Positions 1 to 7,660 of a stretch of DNA of 13,777 nt are shown here, piece by piece. This DNA comes from Bryobacteraceae bacterium (GTDB lineage: Bacteria > Acidobacteriota > Terriglobia > Bryobacterales > Bryobacteraceae), in NCBI GenBank assembly GCA_030039005.1, contig JASHQT010000087.1:1-13777 (forward strand). The letters are read 5' to 3'. The stretch's first letter is position 1; each line of letters opens with the position of its first letter. The position numbers and the translations under genes are program-made. Below the pieces are notes generated by a model. The model was not told where the DNA came from. It did no database searches and saw nothing but the letters and a program-made list of their open reading frames with translations.

Positions 1-144
1 GACGCGGCGAGCGGCGCCATTCTCTGGCAGTTCCCCACCAATCAGGTTTGGAAAGCCTCGCCGATGACCTACCAGTTCGACCACAAGCAGTACATTGCGG
101 TGGCGGCGGGCAGCGGGATCGTCGCGTTCGCGCTTCCCGAGTAA
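1..144 (+). CDS. C-terminal end of a PQQ/quinoprotein-type beta-propeller protein (5' truncated by window)
   Basis: The first frame is open from base 1 and stops at TAA 142-144, giving 47 residues. It reads D-A-A-S-G-x-I-L-W-Q-F, then a W-K-A-S-P-M-T-Y pattern, then Q-Y-I-A-V-A-A-G-S-G and a short hydrophobic strand. This is the usual ending of PQQ-dependent alcohol/glucose dehydrogenase-like eight-bladed propellers: a last 'D..tG..lW.f' blade, then 'sPmtY..dgkqYvav.aG' closing the ring. Such proteins are periplasmic quinoproteins or structural relatives. The catalytic residues lie upstream of the window, so I cannot tell whether it is an active dehydrogenase. No clear terminator follows; there is only a weak GC stem near 146-162. 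Confidence 0.75.
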   Translation, partial: DAASGAILWQFPTNQVWKASPMTYQFDHKQYIAVAAGSGIVAFALPE

Positions 145-188
145 GCTGCGCCGGAAAATCCGCTAGTCCGTTTTAGTACAAGACTGGC

Positions 189-217
189 TTGCATATAGCC
201 AACTATCTTGATAGACT
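189..217 (+). promoter_or_regulatory. Possible sigma-70-type promoter of the alginate-export-type gene
   Basis: TTGCAT (189-194) and TAGACT (212-217) are separated by 17 bases and lie just ahead of the ATG at 226. Neither hexamer is a strong consensus match, and the implied leader is very short. The 11-base string TTGATAGACTT that carries the -10 (208-218) occurs again just before the next gene (1730-1740). Low confidence. Confidence 0.25.
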
Positions 218-225
218 TAGTGAAC

Positions 226-1689
226 ATGAAAATCTTGCCTGCTGCCCTTGCTGGGGTGGTCTCCCTGGGATTTGGGTCCATGATTGCCCTTGCCCAAGAC
301 GATGTTACGACGCAAAACGCGGCGAGCGCCTACGGAGGCGCTTATATCACCGGGCCTGCTTCTAACCCATTGAGTTTTTTAAATGGGCCAGCCTATAGGA
401 CTACTGGACAGAATACGCCTTATGATTTCCCCGACTTCGCTCCCATGAGCGCCTTGGACGAAGAGCTCCCGTCCTGGATCTACTTCGGCCTCGAAGAGCG
501 CCTGCGCGCCGAAAGCATGGTGAACCAGAGCTTTAAGCGGGACGACGTTGATACCTACCTGCTGAACCGCTGGCGCTTCTCGATGACCATCCAACCCACC
601 AGTTGGATGAAATTCGTGGGCCAGATGCAGGACGCGCGCGCCTGGTGGCAGCAGCCGCCGTTGCAGCCGCCGAACACCAATCGCTTCGATCTCAAGCTGG
701 CTTATGCCGAATTCGGCAATCCGAATCAGCAATGGATCAGCTTGCGTGTGGGACGCCAGCTCATCAACTACAACAACACCATCATCGCGGATTCGGAATG
801 GCGCGATCAGGGCCGTTCCTACGACGCCGTCGTCACCAACATTCAATACCAATGGTTGCAGCTCGGGATCTTCGCTGCTTCCGCGGTAGTTCCCATGGAC
901 GAGGGGATCAGCCACCACCAGGAAGGCAACAACATCTACGGCATTTACAGCCACCTCAACAACTCCTCGGCCAAGATGACATTGGAGCCCTTTGTTTTGT
1001 GGCGCGTGCAGCCGAGCGTTTCCGTCGAAACGGCCAAGAAGGCCACTACCGGTCCTCAGAGCGAACAGGCCTACGGCCTCCGCTGGAAGGGCCTGGCGTG
1101 GAATAACTTCGACTACTCTTTTGAAAGCATCCGCGAAGGCGGCGACGATGGCAGCAACCGCATTCGCGCTTGGGGCACCACGGACGGCTTAGGCTACCGC
1201 TTCTCGCCCGTGCCTTGGAAACCGCGCGTGTTCACTCAGTACGACTACGCTTCAGGCGACAAGAACGCGCACGACGGCATCCACCAGACGTTCGACACGA
1301 TGTATCCTACCGCGCACGATCGCTTCGGAATTTCCGACCAGTTCGGATGGGAGAACATCAAGGCGATTCGCGCGGGAGGAACCGTGGAACCTCACCGCCG
1401 CTGGACGGTGACGGCTCAGTGGCTGGACTTCTGGCTGGTGAGCGCGACTGACTCGCTGTATAACACCTCCGGCGGCTCGATCGTGGACAATGCGAAAGGA
1501 ACAGCCGGCACTCACATCGGCAATGAGGCCGATACGTACACCTGGTATGAGCTCAACCGGCACGTGAACGTAGGCGTCGGCGTGGGGCACATCTTCCCGG
1601 GGCAATATCTGAAGATCATGGAAAAGGGGCCGAACTTCACCTATCCGTACTTCGCCGTCAACTTCAAGGACAATTACACGCCCCGTTGA
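226..1689 (+). CDS. Alginate-export-family outer-membrane beta-barrel protein
   Basis: This 487-residue exported protein belongs to the alginate-export barrel family, which forms single-chain outer-membrane channels for anionic polysaccharides or other solutes. I prefer ATG 226 over TTG 208 because it begins directly with a signal peptide (MKILPAALAGVVSLGFG..., probable cleavage near IALA/QDD). After a short Pro/Tyr-rich linker, strands alternate aromatic and polar residues. Family landmarks visible are 'R-V-G-R-Q' followed by a W-R-D-Q-G-R-S-Y-D-A stretch, a D-Y-A-S-G-D-K-N loop, and T-M-Y-P-T-A-H-D ahead of G-I-S-D-Q-F-G-W. The barrel closes with a V-G-V-G-V-G-H strand and Y-F-A-V-N-F, but a seven-residue tail (KDNYTPR) follows, so the usual terminal aromatic is not last. 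No strong Shine-Dalgarno is seen. The real substrate in this lineage is unknown. Confidence 0.88.
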   Translation: MKILPAALAGVVSLGFGSMIALAQDDVTTQNAASAYGGAYITGPASNPLSFLNGPAYRTTGQNTPYDFPDFAPMSALDEELPSWIYFGLEERLRAESMVNQSFKRDDVDTYLLNRWRFSMTIQPTSWMKFVGQMQDARAWWQQPPLQPPNTNRFDLKLAYAEFGNPNQQWISLRVGRQLINYNNTIIADSEWRDQGRSYDAVVTNIQYQWLQLGIFAASAVVPMDEGISHHQEGNNIYGIYSHLNNSSAKMTLEPFVLWRVQPSVSVETAKKATTGPQSEQAYGLRWKGLAWNNFDYSFESIREGGDDGSNRIRAWGTTDGLGYRFSPVPWKPRVFTQYDYASGDKNAHDGIHQTFDTMYPTAHDRFGISDQFGWENIKAIRAGGTVEPHRRWTVTAQWLDFWLVSATDSLYNTSGGSIVDNAKGTAGTHIGNEADTYTWYELNRHVNVGVGVGHIFPGQYLKIMEKGPNFTYPYFAVNFKDNYTPR

Positions 1690-1751
1690 GAACGTCCGCT
1701 GGCATCGCAGCCTCCAAGTGGTTGCGCGTTTGATAGACTTCCCACAGGACG

Positions 1752-2231
1752 ATGCTGCGACGTGACGCTTTGGCCCTGCTCGGTTTGTCAGGAGCAGTGC
1801 AGCTCGCTGCCGCGCCCTCGGCGCGCGACCGGTTTATCGGCGTCTGGCGGCTGGTCAAAGAGTACAACATCGGCGAAGACGGCAGCGAAGTTCCAGCGGC
1901 CCTCCGGCAGCGCGGCCACATCTCGTGGGATCGCGCCGGCCGCGTTTGGGTGCTGCTTTACGACGAGGGTCGCACCGCTCCGGCCAATCCGCTGATGCCG
2001 ACGCTCGAAGAGTACCGCGAAATGAATGCCGGTTTGATGACCTACTTCGGGACCTACGAGGTGGATGAAGCCAAACAAACCGTGACCCATCATCTCGAAG
2101 CCGCCGCCAACCCCGGTTTGATCGGAACGGACCTGGTGCGCCATTACGTGTTTTCGGGAAATCGCCTGACGCTCATCTTCGCCGGCCAGGCGCAGCGGCA
2201 TATCGTATTTGAGCGCTTGCCCGACGCCTAG
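1752..2231 (+). CDS. Exported lipocalin-like domain protein
   Basis: This 159-residue protein has an N-terminal signal (M-L-R-R-D-A-L-A-L-L-G-L-S-G..., cleavage probably after A-A-A near residue 21). The arginine pair resembles a Tat signal but lacks the full twin-arginine consensus. The mature part opens with R-D-R-F-I-G-V-W-R-L-V, the typical 'GtWrLv' start of lipocalin-like domains of the PF13924 type. Beta-rich segments follow, ending in L-T-L-I-F-A-G and H-I-V-F-E-R-L. Members bind or sense small hydrophobic molecules only by analogy, and no ligand can be predicted. ATG 1752 sits 2 bases after a weak AGGA (1746-1749). The 62-base gap from the upstream barrel gene carries no obvious terminator, so co-transcription is possible. 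It converges with the minus-strand gene ending at 2248, only 16 bases away. Confidence 0.72.
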   Translation: MLRRDALALLGLSGAVQLAAAPSARDRFIGVWRLVKEYNIGEDGSEVPAALRQRGHISWDRAGRVWVLLYDEGRTAPANPLMPTLEEYREMNAGLMTYFGTYEVDEAKQTVTHHLEAAANPGLIGTDLVRHYVFSGNRLTLIFAGQAQRHIVFERLPDA

Positions 2232-2247
2232 AATCGCCGCGTGCGGG

Positions 2248-2658
2248 TCATCTCTTCCTTGGGCGGGGGTGAATCCCGAATCGGGGGTCATCGCGCGCGA
2301 TGGCTTCCGCCACTTGTTGCATGGTCGGTTCGAAACGCTCATGGCGCGAGTCGATGTAGAGCCACTTCCGCAGGACGTCATGAGGTGCCAGGTGGGGGAA
2401 CTGGCGGGCGATGGCGCGATGCTGCGCGTATTCGGTGCAGATCAGGACTCCGTGCCACTTCCAGCGGCCGGTTTTAGCAGGCTCGACCAGGACCAGCATC
2501 ATGCGGCCGAACAGATAGGCGGCCAGTCCACTGAACATTCTCTTAGTGAAAAAGCTGGGGTGATCTTTGAAGGCCTGAAAGATCCATTCGTTGTCGAACG
2601 TTCTGGTGCCAGATTCGCGGCGGTCTCCGGGCTCACGCCTCTTGATACGACCCGTCAT
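2248..2658 (-). CDS. TfoX N-terminal-like small protein
   Basis: This 136-residue soluble protein is encoded on the minus strand from ATG 2658 to TGA 2248. Residues 35-62 (S-F-F-T-K-R-M-F-S-G-L-A-A-Y-L-F-G-R-M-M-L-V-L-V) match the 'kRMFGGla.Y..GrmvLvl' signature of TfoX/Sxy N-terminal-type domains. A W-H-G-V-L-I-C-T-E-Y segment and an L-A-P-H-D-V-L-R-K-W-L-Y motif follow, found in a stand-alone subfamily that I remember as uncharacterised. The frame continues upstream to about 3042, but that extension is basic, low in family character and antisense to the DoxX-like gene. I therefore start at 2658, just inside the intergenic dyad. TfoX proteins regulate competence in some bacteria, but a single domain like this has no established role. 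Confidence 0.7.
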   Translation of the reverse strand: MTGRIKRREPGDRRESGTRTFDNEWIFQAFKDHPSFFTKRMFSGLAAYLFGRMMLVLVEPAKTGRWKWHGVLICTEYAQHRAIARQFPHLAPHDVLRKWLYIDSRHERFEPTMQQVAEAIARDDPRFGIHPRPRKR

Positions 2659-2666
2659 GCGGCGAT

Positions 2667-2691
2667 TTTCGCATATACTACATCTGCGAAA
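2667..2691. promoter_or_regulatory. Perfect inverted repeat (operator-like) between divergent genes
   Basis: TTTCGCA (2667-2673) and TGCGAAA (2685-2691) form perfect 7-base arms around an 11-base AT-rich spacer that contains TATACT (2674-2679), a near-consensus -10 for the plus-strand gene. The dyad sits in the 53-base gap between the TfoX-like gene (minus) and the DoxX-like gene (plus). It is placed where a repressor could control both divergent promoters. No regulator gene lies next to it, so the binding protein is unknown. Confidence 0.45.
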
Positions 2692-2711
2692 CGATCCAGG
2701 AGGCAACGCAC

Positions 2712-3137
2712 ATGCATGCCGTGAATGTTCCAACTCGTGAAGCGGGCGGGAAGCGCTGGTTGCTGTGGACCGGGCGCGTGGTCTCGCTCTGGCCCGTATT
2801 TGTTGTTCTCGCGAGCGCCACCTGGAAGCTGACCCGCAATCCCGCGTACGTTGCCGAGTTTGCGAGAATCGGATGGCCCGAAAGCGCTCTGCCGCTGCTT
2901 GCCGGGCTGCAACTCGGCTGCATCGTGCTCTACCTGATTCCGCGGACGGCGATTCTCGGGGCGGTGCTGCTGACCGGTTACTTAGGCGGCGCGATTGCCA
3001 GCTATGTGCGCATCGCAGATCCGTATCCTCTGTTGGTTCCACTTTCGACCGCTGTGATCGCCTGGGTGGGAATCTGGCTGCGCGAGGAGCGCCTGCGACA
3101 GCTGCTGCCGTTCCGCGCGCGCGCCGTGCGGCCCTGA
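2712..3137 (+). CDS. DoxX-like small integral membrane protein
   Basis: This 141-residue protein appears to have four membrane segments (roughly residues 18-36, 56-78, 78-98 and 103-123). A basic N-terminus (R-E-A-G-G-K-R-W) precedes the first helix and a basic C-terminal tail (R-E-E-R-L-R-Q) ends it. The core L-G-C-I-V-L-Y-L-I-P-R-T-A-I-L-G-A-V-L-L-T-G-Y-L-G-G-A matches the DoxX-like family, where 'yliPrtavlGAiLLTgylGGA' is characteristic. The start is well fixed: AGGAGG at 2698-2703 lies 8 bases before ATG 2712. Family members are inner-membrane proteins of unclear biochemical role. It is transcribed away from the TfoX-like gene, across the dyad at 2667-2691. Confidence 0.85.
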   Translation: MHAVNVPTREAGGKRWLLWTGRVVSLWPVFVVLASATWKLTRNPAYVAEFARIGWPESALPLLAGLQLGCIVLYLIPRTAILGAVLLTGYLGGAIASYVRIADPYPLLVPLSTAVIAWVGIWLREERLRQLLPFRARAVRP

Positions 3138-3162
3138 CGAATCGAAGGCGCCCCGCCGCTGG

Positions 3163-3168
3163 TATATC
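3163..3168 (+). promoter_or_regulatory. Possible -10 element ahead of the kinase gene
   Basis: TATATC lies 17 bases before the kinase ATG (3186), in the 48-base gap after the DoxX-like gene. No convincing -35 or Shine-Dalgarno is visible, so this is only a candidate. Confidence 0.2.
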
Positions 3169-3185
3169 CTTACAGCTAACCCGCT

Positions 3186-5927
3186 ATGCCACTCTGCGCT
3201 TCCTGCGTCACGGAGATCCCCGAAACCAGCCGATTCTGCCCGCAATGCGGCCAACCGTCCGGCCGCCTGGATCCGGAAAACGCGGTGACCAGGGCGACGA
3301 CGGCTCTCACGCAAGCCATGCCCGAGCAGCGCACGCGCACCCCTGCGCCGGTGCTGGACGCGAGAGAACGCTTCGCGCCGGGCGCGCTGCTGGCCAGCCG
3401 GTATCGCATCGTCTCGCGGTTGGGCAAAGGCGGCATGGGCGAGGTCTATCGCGCCGACGATCTCATCCTGGGCCAGCCGGTGGCCCTGAAATTTCTGCCG
3501 GAATCCGCCAAGGACAACCTGAATCTTCTCACCCGCTTTTATGACGAAGTGCGCATCGCGCGCCAGATCTCGCACAAAAACGTCTGCCGCGTTTACGACA
3601 TCGGGGACATGCAGGGACAGCCGTATCTTTCCATGGAGTACATCGATGGCGAGGATTTGGGCAGTCTGCTGCGCCGCATCGGGCGGCTGCCTCAGGATAA
3701 AGCCCTGGAGTTCGCGCGCAAGCTGTGCGCTGGCGTCGCAGCGGCTCACGCGCAAGGCATTCTGCATCGCGATATCAAGCCGGCCAACATCATGATCGAC
3801 GCGCGGGGCGAACTGCGGATCACCGATTTCGGCTTGGCTGCGGTTGCCGAGCAATTGCAGGGCGCCGAGATTCGCAACGGCACTCCCGCTTATATGGCGC
3901 CCGAGCAGCTTCGCGGCGAACATGTGTCGGTGCAGAGCGACCTGTACGCGGTCGGTCTGGTGCTCTATGAGATGTTTACCGGAAAGATGCCGTTTGAGGC
4001 CGGCACGCTCGCCGAGATGACGCGCCTGCGTCAGGAGAGCCGCGTGACCATGCCCTCAACGCTCGTCGGCGAGCTGGATAAGAATGTCGAGCGTGCGATC
4101 CTGCGGTGCCTGGAAGCCGATCCAGCGCTTCGGCCGCCGTCCGCGCTCGCGCTCGCGGCGATGCTTCCCGGCGGCGATCCGCTGGCCGCCGCGTTGGCCG
4201 AAGGCGAGACGCCGTCACCAGAAGCCGTCGCCGCGGCAGGTTCCACAAAGGCGCTGTCGCCCAGGATCGCCGTTCCCGCGCTCGCAGGGATCCTTTTGGG
4301 AATCGCTGCGTACGGTCTGATCTCTCCGCGGTTGTACCTCCTCAACCTGGTGCCGATGGAGGACTCGGCCGACGTGCTCCAGGCCAAGGCGCGCGATATC
4401 GTTCGGAGCTTTGGCTATATCGAGCGCGCGGGCGACTGGGCGGGGGGCTTTGTTCCGGATCCCATTAATATCGCGTATCTGAGGGCTAAGGGGCACAACA
4501 TGGCCGACTGGGCGCGGATCTTTGCGCTCCCTGCGTCCGGTCTTGAATATTGGTATCGGCAAAGCCCGACGCCTCTCGTCCCGGAGCGTAGCCGGTCCTA
4601 TGGTGCAACCGGCATCACGGACCCGCCCCTTACGGCGCCGGGAATGATCTCCATGGCCCTGGAAAGCGACGGGCGCTTACGCCGTTTCACCATGGTGCCG
4701 CCGGACCGGGAGCCGTCTGGTACGGCAACCCAGACGCCCAATTGGGCTCCTCTGTTCGCTGCCGCGGGACTGGACATGCGCGATTTCAAGCCGGCCGCGC
4801 CGGAATGGGCGCCGCCCTTCGCCAGTGACGCGCGCGCCGCCTGGACGGGGCCGTACACAGGCCGGCCCGATGTTCCGGTGCGCGTCGAGGCGGCTTACTT
4901 TCAAGGCCGTCCTGTCTTCTTTCAGGTTTTTGGGCCGTGGACGCGCTCGAATCGCCTGATCCCGCAGACTCTGACTACTGTGCAAGCCATCAGCAACGCC
5001 GCGTATTACATTTTCGGCGCGCTGGTTCTGATCGCTGCGATTTGGATCGCCCACTACAATTGGAAGGCCGGCCGCGGCGACCTGCGCGGTGCGACCCGCA
5101 TTGGAATCTATTGCGCCTGCATGAGCCTGATCGCTTGGGTACTGCGTGCGCACCATGTGGCAGCCCAGGGCGAACAGGGTCTGATCGGCGATGCGCTGGC
5201 CAATGCGGCGTTCATACTATTGGAATACTGGCTCATCTACCTGGCTCTCGAGCCCTGGGTGCGGCGATATTGGCCACAGTCGCTGATCACGTGGTCGCGC
5301 GTGTTGGCTGGCAGATGGCGCGATCCGCTGGTGGGACGCGATCTGCTGTTCGGAGCCTTGTTCGGGATGGTCTACCTCTTGTTGCTGGCCCTGTTCTCCT
5401 TCGCCACTATGCGGAGCGGCTCCCCCAGTTTCGCGGAGTTCAACCTGGGTCAATTGGACGGATTGCGCGCGTTTTCCTCCTCCACTGTGGACAATCTGTG
5501 GGGAGTGGTTTCCGGCTCGCTGGTTCTTTTCCTGACTCTGTTTCTATTGCGGGCGCTGCTGAGAAAGCAGTGGCTGGCCGCCATTGTTTGGGTCGTGGCT
5601 TGGGCCGCGGTCCGGATGTTCCAAGGCAACGCAATGCCGTTTCCCGAGAACCTGTATCTGGCGGCGCTCTACGTGCTCATTTACAGTCTTTTGGTTTTCA
5701 TCCTGCTGCGCCTCGGATTTTTCGCGCTGGTAGTCTCGACCTTCGTGTTGGATACGATGAGCCGCTCGTTTTTCACCACGGATTTCTCGGCTTGGTATGG
5801 CGTGAGCTCGCTGGCTGTCGTGCTCCTGATCGCCGCGTTAGGCCTGTGGGGATTCCGGCTCGCACTCGGGTCGCGGCCCCTGTTCGGCGATGCCGCAGGC
5901 GTCTTGGCGAGCCGTCGGCTACAATGA
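3186..5927 (+). CDS. Zinc-ribbon Ser/Thr protein kinase with polytopic membrane C-terminus
   Basis: This 913-residue protein has three parts. Residues 4-21 carry a zinc ribbon (C4, C7, C18, C21). Residues ~73-330 form a Hanks-type kinase that looks catalytically complete: G-K-G-G-M-G-E-V loop at 80-87, Lys102 in A-L-K, Glu121 in the C-helix, H-R-D-I-K-P-A-N with Asp196 and Asn201, D-F-G at 214-216, and A-P-E at 238-240. The HRD arginine suggests activation-loop control. A first membrane segment (~361-380) follows, then a ~220-residue Trp/Pro-rich region that topology would place outside, then about eight further membrane segments (~602-892) with a D-P-L-V-G-R-D-L-L motif at 713-721. Such fusions are common in Acidobacteria. 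The outer region may sense a signal and drive the kinase, but ligand and targets are unknown. PurS starts 6 bases downstream. Confidence 0.92.
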   Translation: MPLCASCVTEIPETSRFCPQCGQPSGRLDPENAVTRATTALTQAMPEQRTRTPAPVLDARERFAPGALLASRYRIVSRLGKGGMGEVYRADDLILGQPVALKFLPESAKDNLNLLTRFYDEVRIARQISHKNVCRVYDIGDMQGQPYLSMEYIDGEDLGSLLRRIGRLPQDKALEFARKLCAGVAAAHAQGILHRDIKPANIMIDARGELRITDFGLAAVAEQLQGAEIRNGTPAYMAPEQLRGEHVSVQSDLYAVGLVLYEMFTGKMPFEAGTLAEMTRLRQESRVTMPSTLVGELDKNVERAILRCLEADPALRPPSALALAAMLPGGDPLAAALAEGETPSPEAVAAAGSTKALSPRIAVPALAGILLGIAAYGLISPRLYLLNLVPMEDSADVLQAKARDIVRSFGYIERAGDWAGGFVPDPINIAYLRAKGHNMADWARIFALPASGLEYWYRQSPTPLVPERSRSYGATGITDPPLTAPGMISMALESDGRLRRFTMVPPDREPSGTATQTPNWAPLFAAAGLDMRDFKPAAPEWAPPFASDARAAWTGPYTGRPDVPVRVEAAYFQGRPVFFQVFGPWTRSNRLIPQTLTTVQAISNAAYYIFGALVLIAAIWIAHYNWKAGRGDLRGATRIGIYCACMSLIAWVLRAHHVAAQGEQGLIGDALANAAFILLEYWLIYLALEPWVRRYWPQSLITWSRVLAGRWRDPLVGRDLLFGALFGMVYLLLLALFSFATMRSGSPSFAEFNLGQLDGLRAFSSSTVDNLWGVVSGSLVLFLTLFLLRALLRKQWLAAIVWVVAWAAVRMFQGNAMPFPENLYLAALYVLIYSLLVFILLRLGFFALVVSTFVLDTMSRSFFTTDFSAWYGVSSLAVVLLIAALGLWGFRLALGSRPLFGDAAGVLASRRLQ

Positions 5928-5933
5928 GATTCC

Positions 5934-6179
5934 ATGAAAGCGCGTGTGTACGTCTCGATGAAGCCGACGGTGCTCGACCCCCAGGGTCAGACCATACGGT
6001 CGGCGCTCGCTGGCCTCGGGCACACCTCGATCGCCGCGGTGCGGCAAGGGAAGTTTTTCGAAATCACGCTGGAGCCGGGGACCGACCGCACGAAGGCCGC
6101 TCCTGAGATTGAGCAGATCGCCCGCGACGTGCTGGCCAATCCGGTGATCGAAGAATACCGGGTGGAATTCGTGGATTAG
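5934..6179 (+). CDS. purS: Phosphoribosylformylglycinamidine synthase subunit PurS
   Basis: This 81-residue protein has the usual PurS length and pattern: R-V-Y-V-S-M-K-P-T-V-L-D-P-Q-G near the start, then L-A-G-L-G-H, V-R-Q-G-K-F-F-E-I, and a C-terminal helix and strand (D-V-L-A-N-P-V-I-E-E-Y-R-V). PurS is the small structural subunit that joins PurQ and small PurL to make FGAM synthase, which converts FGAR to FGAM with glutamine and ATP in cytosolic purine synthesis. purQ and purL are not in this window. The gene begins 6 bases after the kinase stop, with no clear Shine-Dalgarno; a TACAAT (5920-5925) could be its own -10. The following gene has its own promoter signals, so purS probably ends its transcript. 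Confidence 0.9.
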   Translation: MKARVYVSMKPTVLDPQGQTIRSALAGLGHTSIAAVRQGKFFEITLEPGTDRTKAAPEIEQIARDVLANPVIEEYRVEFVD

Positions 6180-6192
6180 CCTTCGTCCGGCG

Positions 6193-6216
6193 CTCAAATT
6201 TTCCCTCAAGATTTCC
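6193..6216 (+). repeat. Imperfect tandem 12-base repeat at the -35 region
   Basis: CTCAAATTTTCC (6193-6204) is followed directly by CTCAAGATTTCC (6205-6216), matching at 10 of 12 positions. The second copy contains the proposed -35 of the sigma-28-like promoter. It may be an activator site, a duplicated promoter half, or chance. Confidence 0.35.
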
Positions 6217-6231
6217 GTTCTCTGTCGATAT
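6206..6231 (+). promoter_or_regulatory. Sigma-28 (FliA)-like promoter of the porin gene
   Basis: TCAAGATT (6206-6213), 10 bases, then GTCGATAT (6224-6231). This resembles the flagellar sigma-28 pattern TAAAGTTT-N11-GCCGATAA, matching 6 of 8 positions in each box with a spacer one base shorter. A second copy with the same spacing precedes the binding-protein gene (7687-7712). The implied start is near 6238, giving a leader of about 88 bases before ATG 6326. Confidence 0.55.
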
Positions 6232-6325
6232 GCAGGCCGGTGCGCCTGCCGCCGCTTTGCTCCGCCCTGAACTTCGCCCTCAAACTAAGGCGCGCCCCGA
6301 CGATGAGTTTTCGCAAGGAGAACAT

Positions 6326-7540
6326 ATGACCCGGTGTTTTCGATTGCTTGCTTCCGCGGTGATGGGGGCGGCGGCGCTTTCCGCTCAGGATATCTCTCCA
6401 TACACCAATTTCACGGTGTTCGACAAGACATTTCAGTTCCACGGATTCTTCTCCGAGGGCTACGCTCAATCGAATGACAATAACTACCTGACGATGGAAA
6501 CCAGCAAAGGCACCTTCGATATGACCGACGCTGGCGTAAACCTATCGAGCCAGCTCACCGATCACCTTCGCATAGGCGCACAGGTATACGCCCGCGATAT
6601 CGGGCAATTGGGAAAATGGCACCCGACACTCGATTGGGGTTTTGTGGACTACAAGTTCACCGATTGGTTCGGCATCCGCGCTGGCAAGGTGAAAACGGTG
6701 CTGGGACTGTACAACGATACCCAGGATTTGGAGTCCTTGCAGACGTGGGCCCTTTTGCCGCAGTCAACTTATCCCCTGGATTTGCGCGCCACAAATATAG
6801 CCCACACCGGCGGCGACTTTTACGGTACCATCCCTTTGAAGAGAGCCGGCTCGCTGACCTATACGGCGTACGCAGGTCTACGGTCGTTTGACCCTTGGGG
6901 CGGATACTACTATTTCTCGTTCGCCAATGGTTTCAATATTGAGAATATTTCGGGTCATACCGAGGGCTGGGATCTGCGCTGGAACACGCCCGTCTCCGGT
7001 TTGACGATTGGCTCTTCCTGGGTCAATTCCACGATCAACCGCGGCGGCCAGTGGTTTAACGGGCCTTTCGCCGGTTATTACTACGACATCACAGACAATC
7101 CGGAACGAACGATTGCAGGCTATCTGGAATTTATTCACGACAAGTGGCATTTGGCGGCGGAATTTCGCAACTTCAATAACATTGACGAGATCAGCGCATC
7201 CCTCTTCGGCAGCCAACCGTTCCCCTTCAACGCCGGCGACCAGGAGTCCTATGAATCGGCGGCCTACCGGATCTCCAAGTATGTCGAGGTCGGCACGTAT
7301 TATTCGCATTACCACGTCGACACGCCCAATGCCGGCGATCCCAATTCGACCCACATTAACGACAATACGGCCACGATCCGCATCGATCTGACGCATAATT
7401 GGGATCTGAAGGTGGAAGAACATTTCATGCGTGGCTATGGCGGCGCCTATGCCGCGCATGGCTTCTACACCTCGCAGAATCCTGATGGCTTCAAGCCGAA
7501 TACCGACCTGTTTCTGGTCCGTACCGGCTGGAACTTCTGA
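6326..7540 (+). CDS. Porin-like outer-membrane beta-barrel protein
   Basis: This 404-residue exported barrel starts at ATG 6326, chosen because AAGGAG (6315-6320) lies 5 bases upstream and a signal peptide begins at once (M-T-R-C-F-R-L-L-A-S-A-V-M-G..., cleavage near L-S-A/Q-D, residue 20). An in-frame ATG at 6230 lies within the promoter and would add a basic, non-signal extension. The mature protein alternates strands and turns (F-H-G-F-F-S-E-G-Y-A, a W-G-F-V-D-Y-K-F strand, G-I-R-A-G-K-V-K) and ends in V-R-T-G-W-N-F, a terminal aromatic beta-signal recognised by the BAM machinery. Residues 61-145 recall phosphate/anion-type or 'porin' families, but substrate cannot be read from sequence. 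Its C-terminal half is clearly related to the broken gene at 9769-10407. It is probably expressed from the sigma-28-like promoter at 6206. Confidence 0.85.
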   Translation: MTRCFRLLASAVMGAAALSAQDISPYTNFTVFDKTFQFHGFFSEGYAQSNDNNYLTMETSKGTFDMTDAGVNLSSQLTDHLRIGAQVYARDIGQLGKWHPTLDWGFVDYKFTDWFGIRAGKVKTVLGLYNDTQDLESLQTWALLPQSTYPLDLRATNIAHTGGDFYGTIPLKRAGSLTYTAYAGLRSFDPWGGYYYFSFANGFNIENISGHTEGWDLRWNTPVSGLTIGSSWVNSTINRGGQWFNGPFAGYYYDITDNPERTIAGYLEFIHDKWHLAAEFRNFNNIDEISASLFGSQPFPFNAGDQESYESAAYRISKYVEVGTYYSHYHVDTPNAGDPNSTHINDNTATIRIDLTHNWDLKVEEHFMRGYGGAYAAHGFYTSQNPDGFKPNTDLFLVRTGWNF

Positions 7541-7660
7541 GCGGTTTCCAGGTCTGCGATCGGCCTTGCTCGCGTCCGCCACGCACGCTGGTTGCGCACC
7601 CGTGTTCCGCGTTTACCGGGTGCTTGCCTTGCGACCCCGAGCGCCTCTTGCGTGGACGGG

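Noticed and set aside
2659..3042. N-terminal extension of the TfoX-like protein
   Set aside because: It is low-complexity basic sequence antisense to the DoxX-like gene, whose start is fixed by AGGAGG; the conserved domain starts after ATG 2658.
4937..6106. A 389-codon plus-strand frame overlapping the kinase C-terminus and purS
   Set aside because: It is a +1 shadow of the membrane region and of PurS; composition is Arg-rich with no domain pattern.
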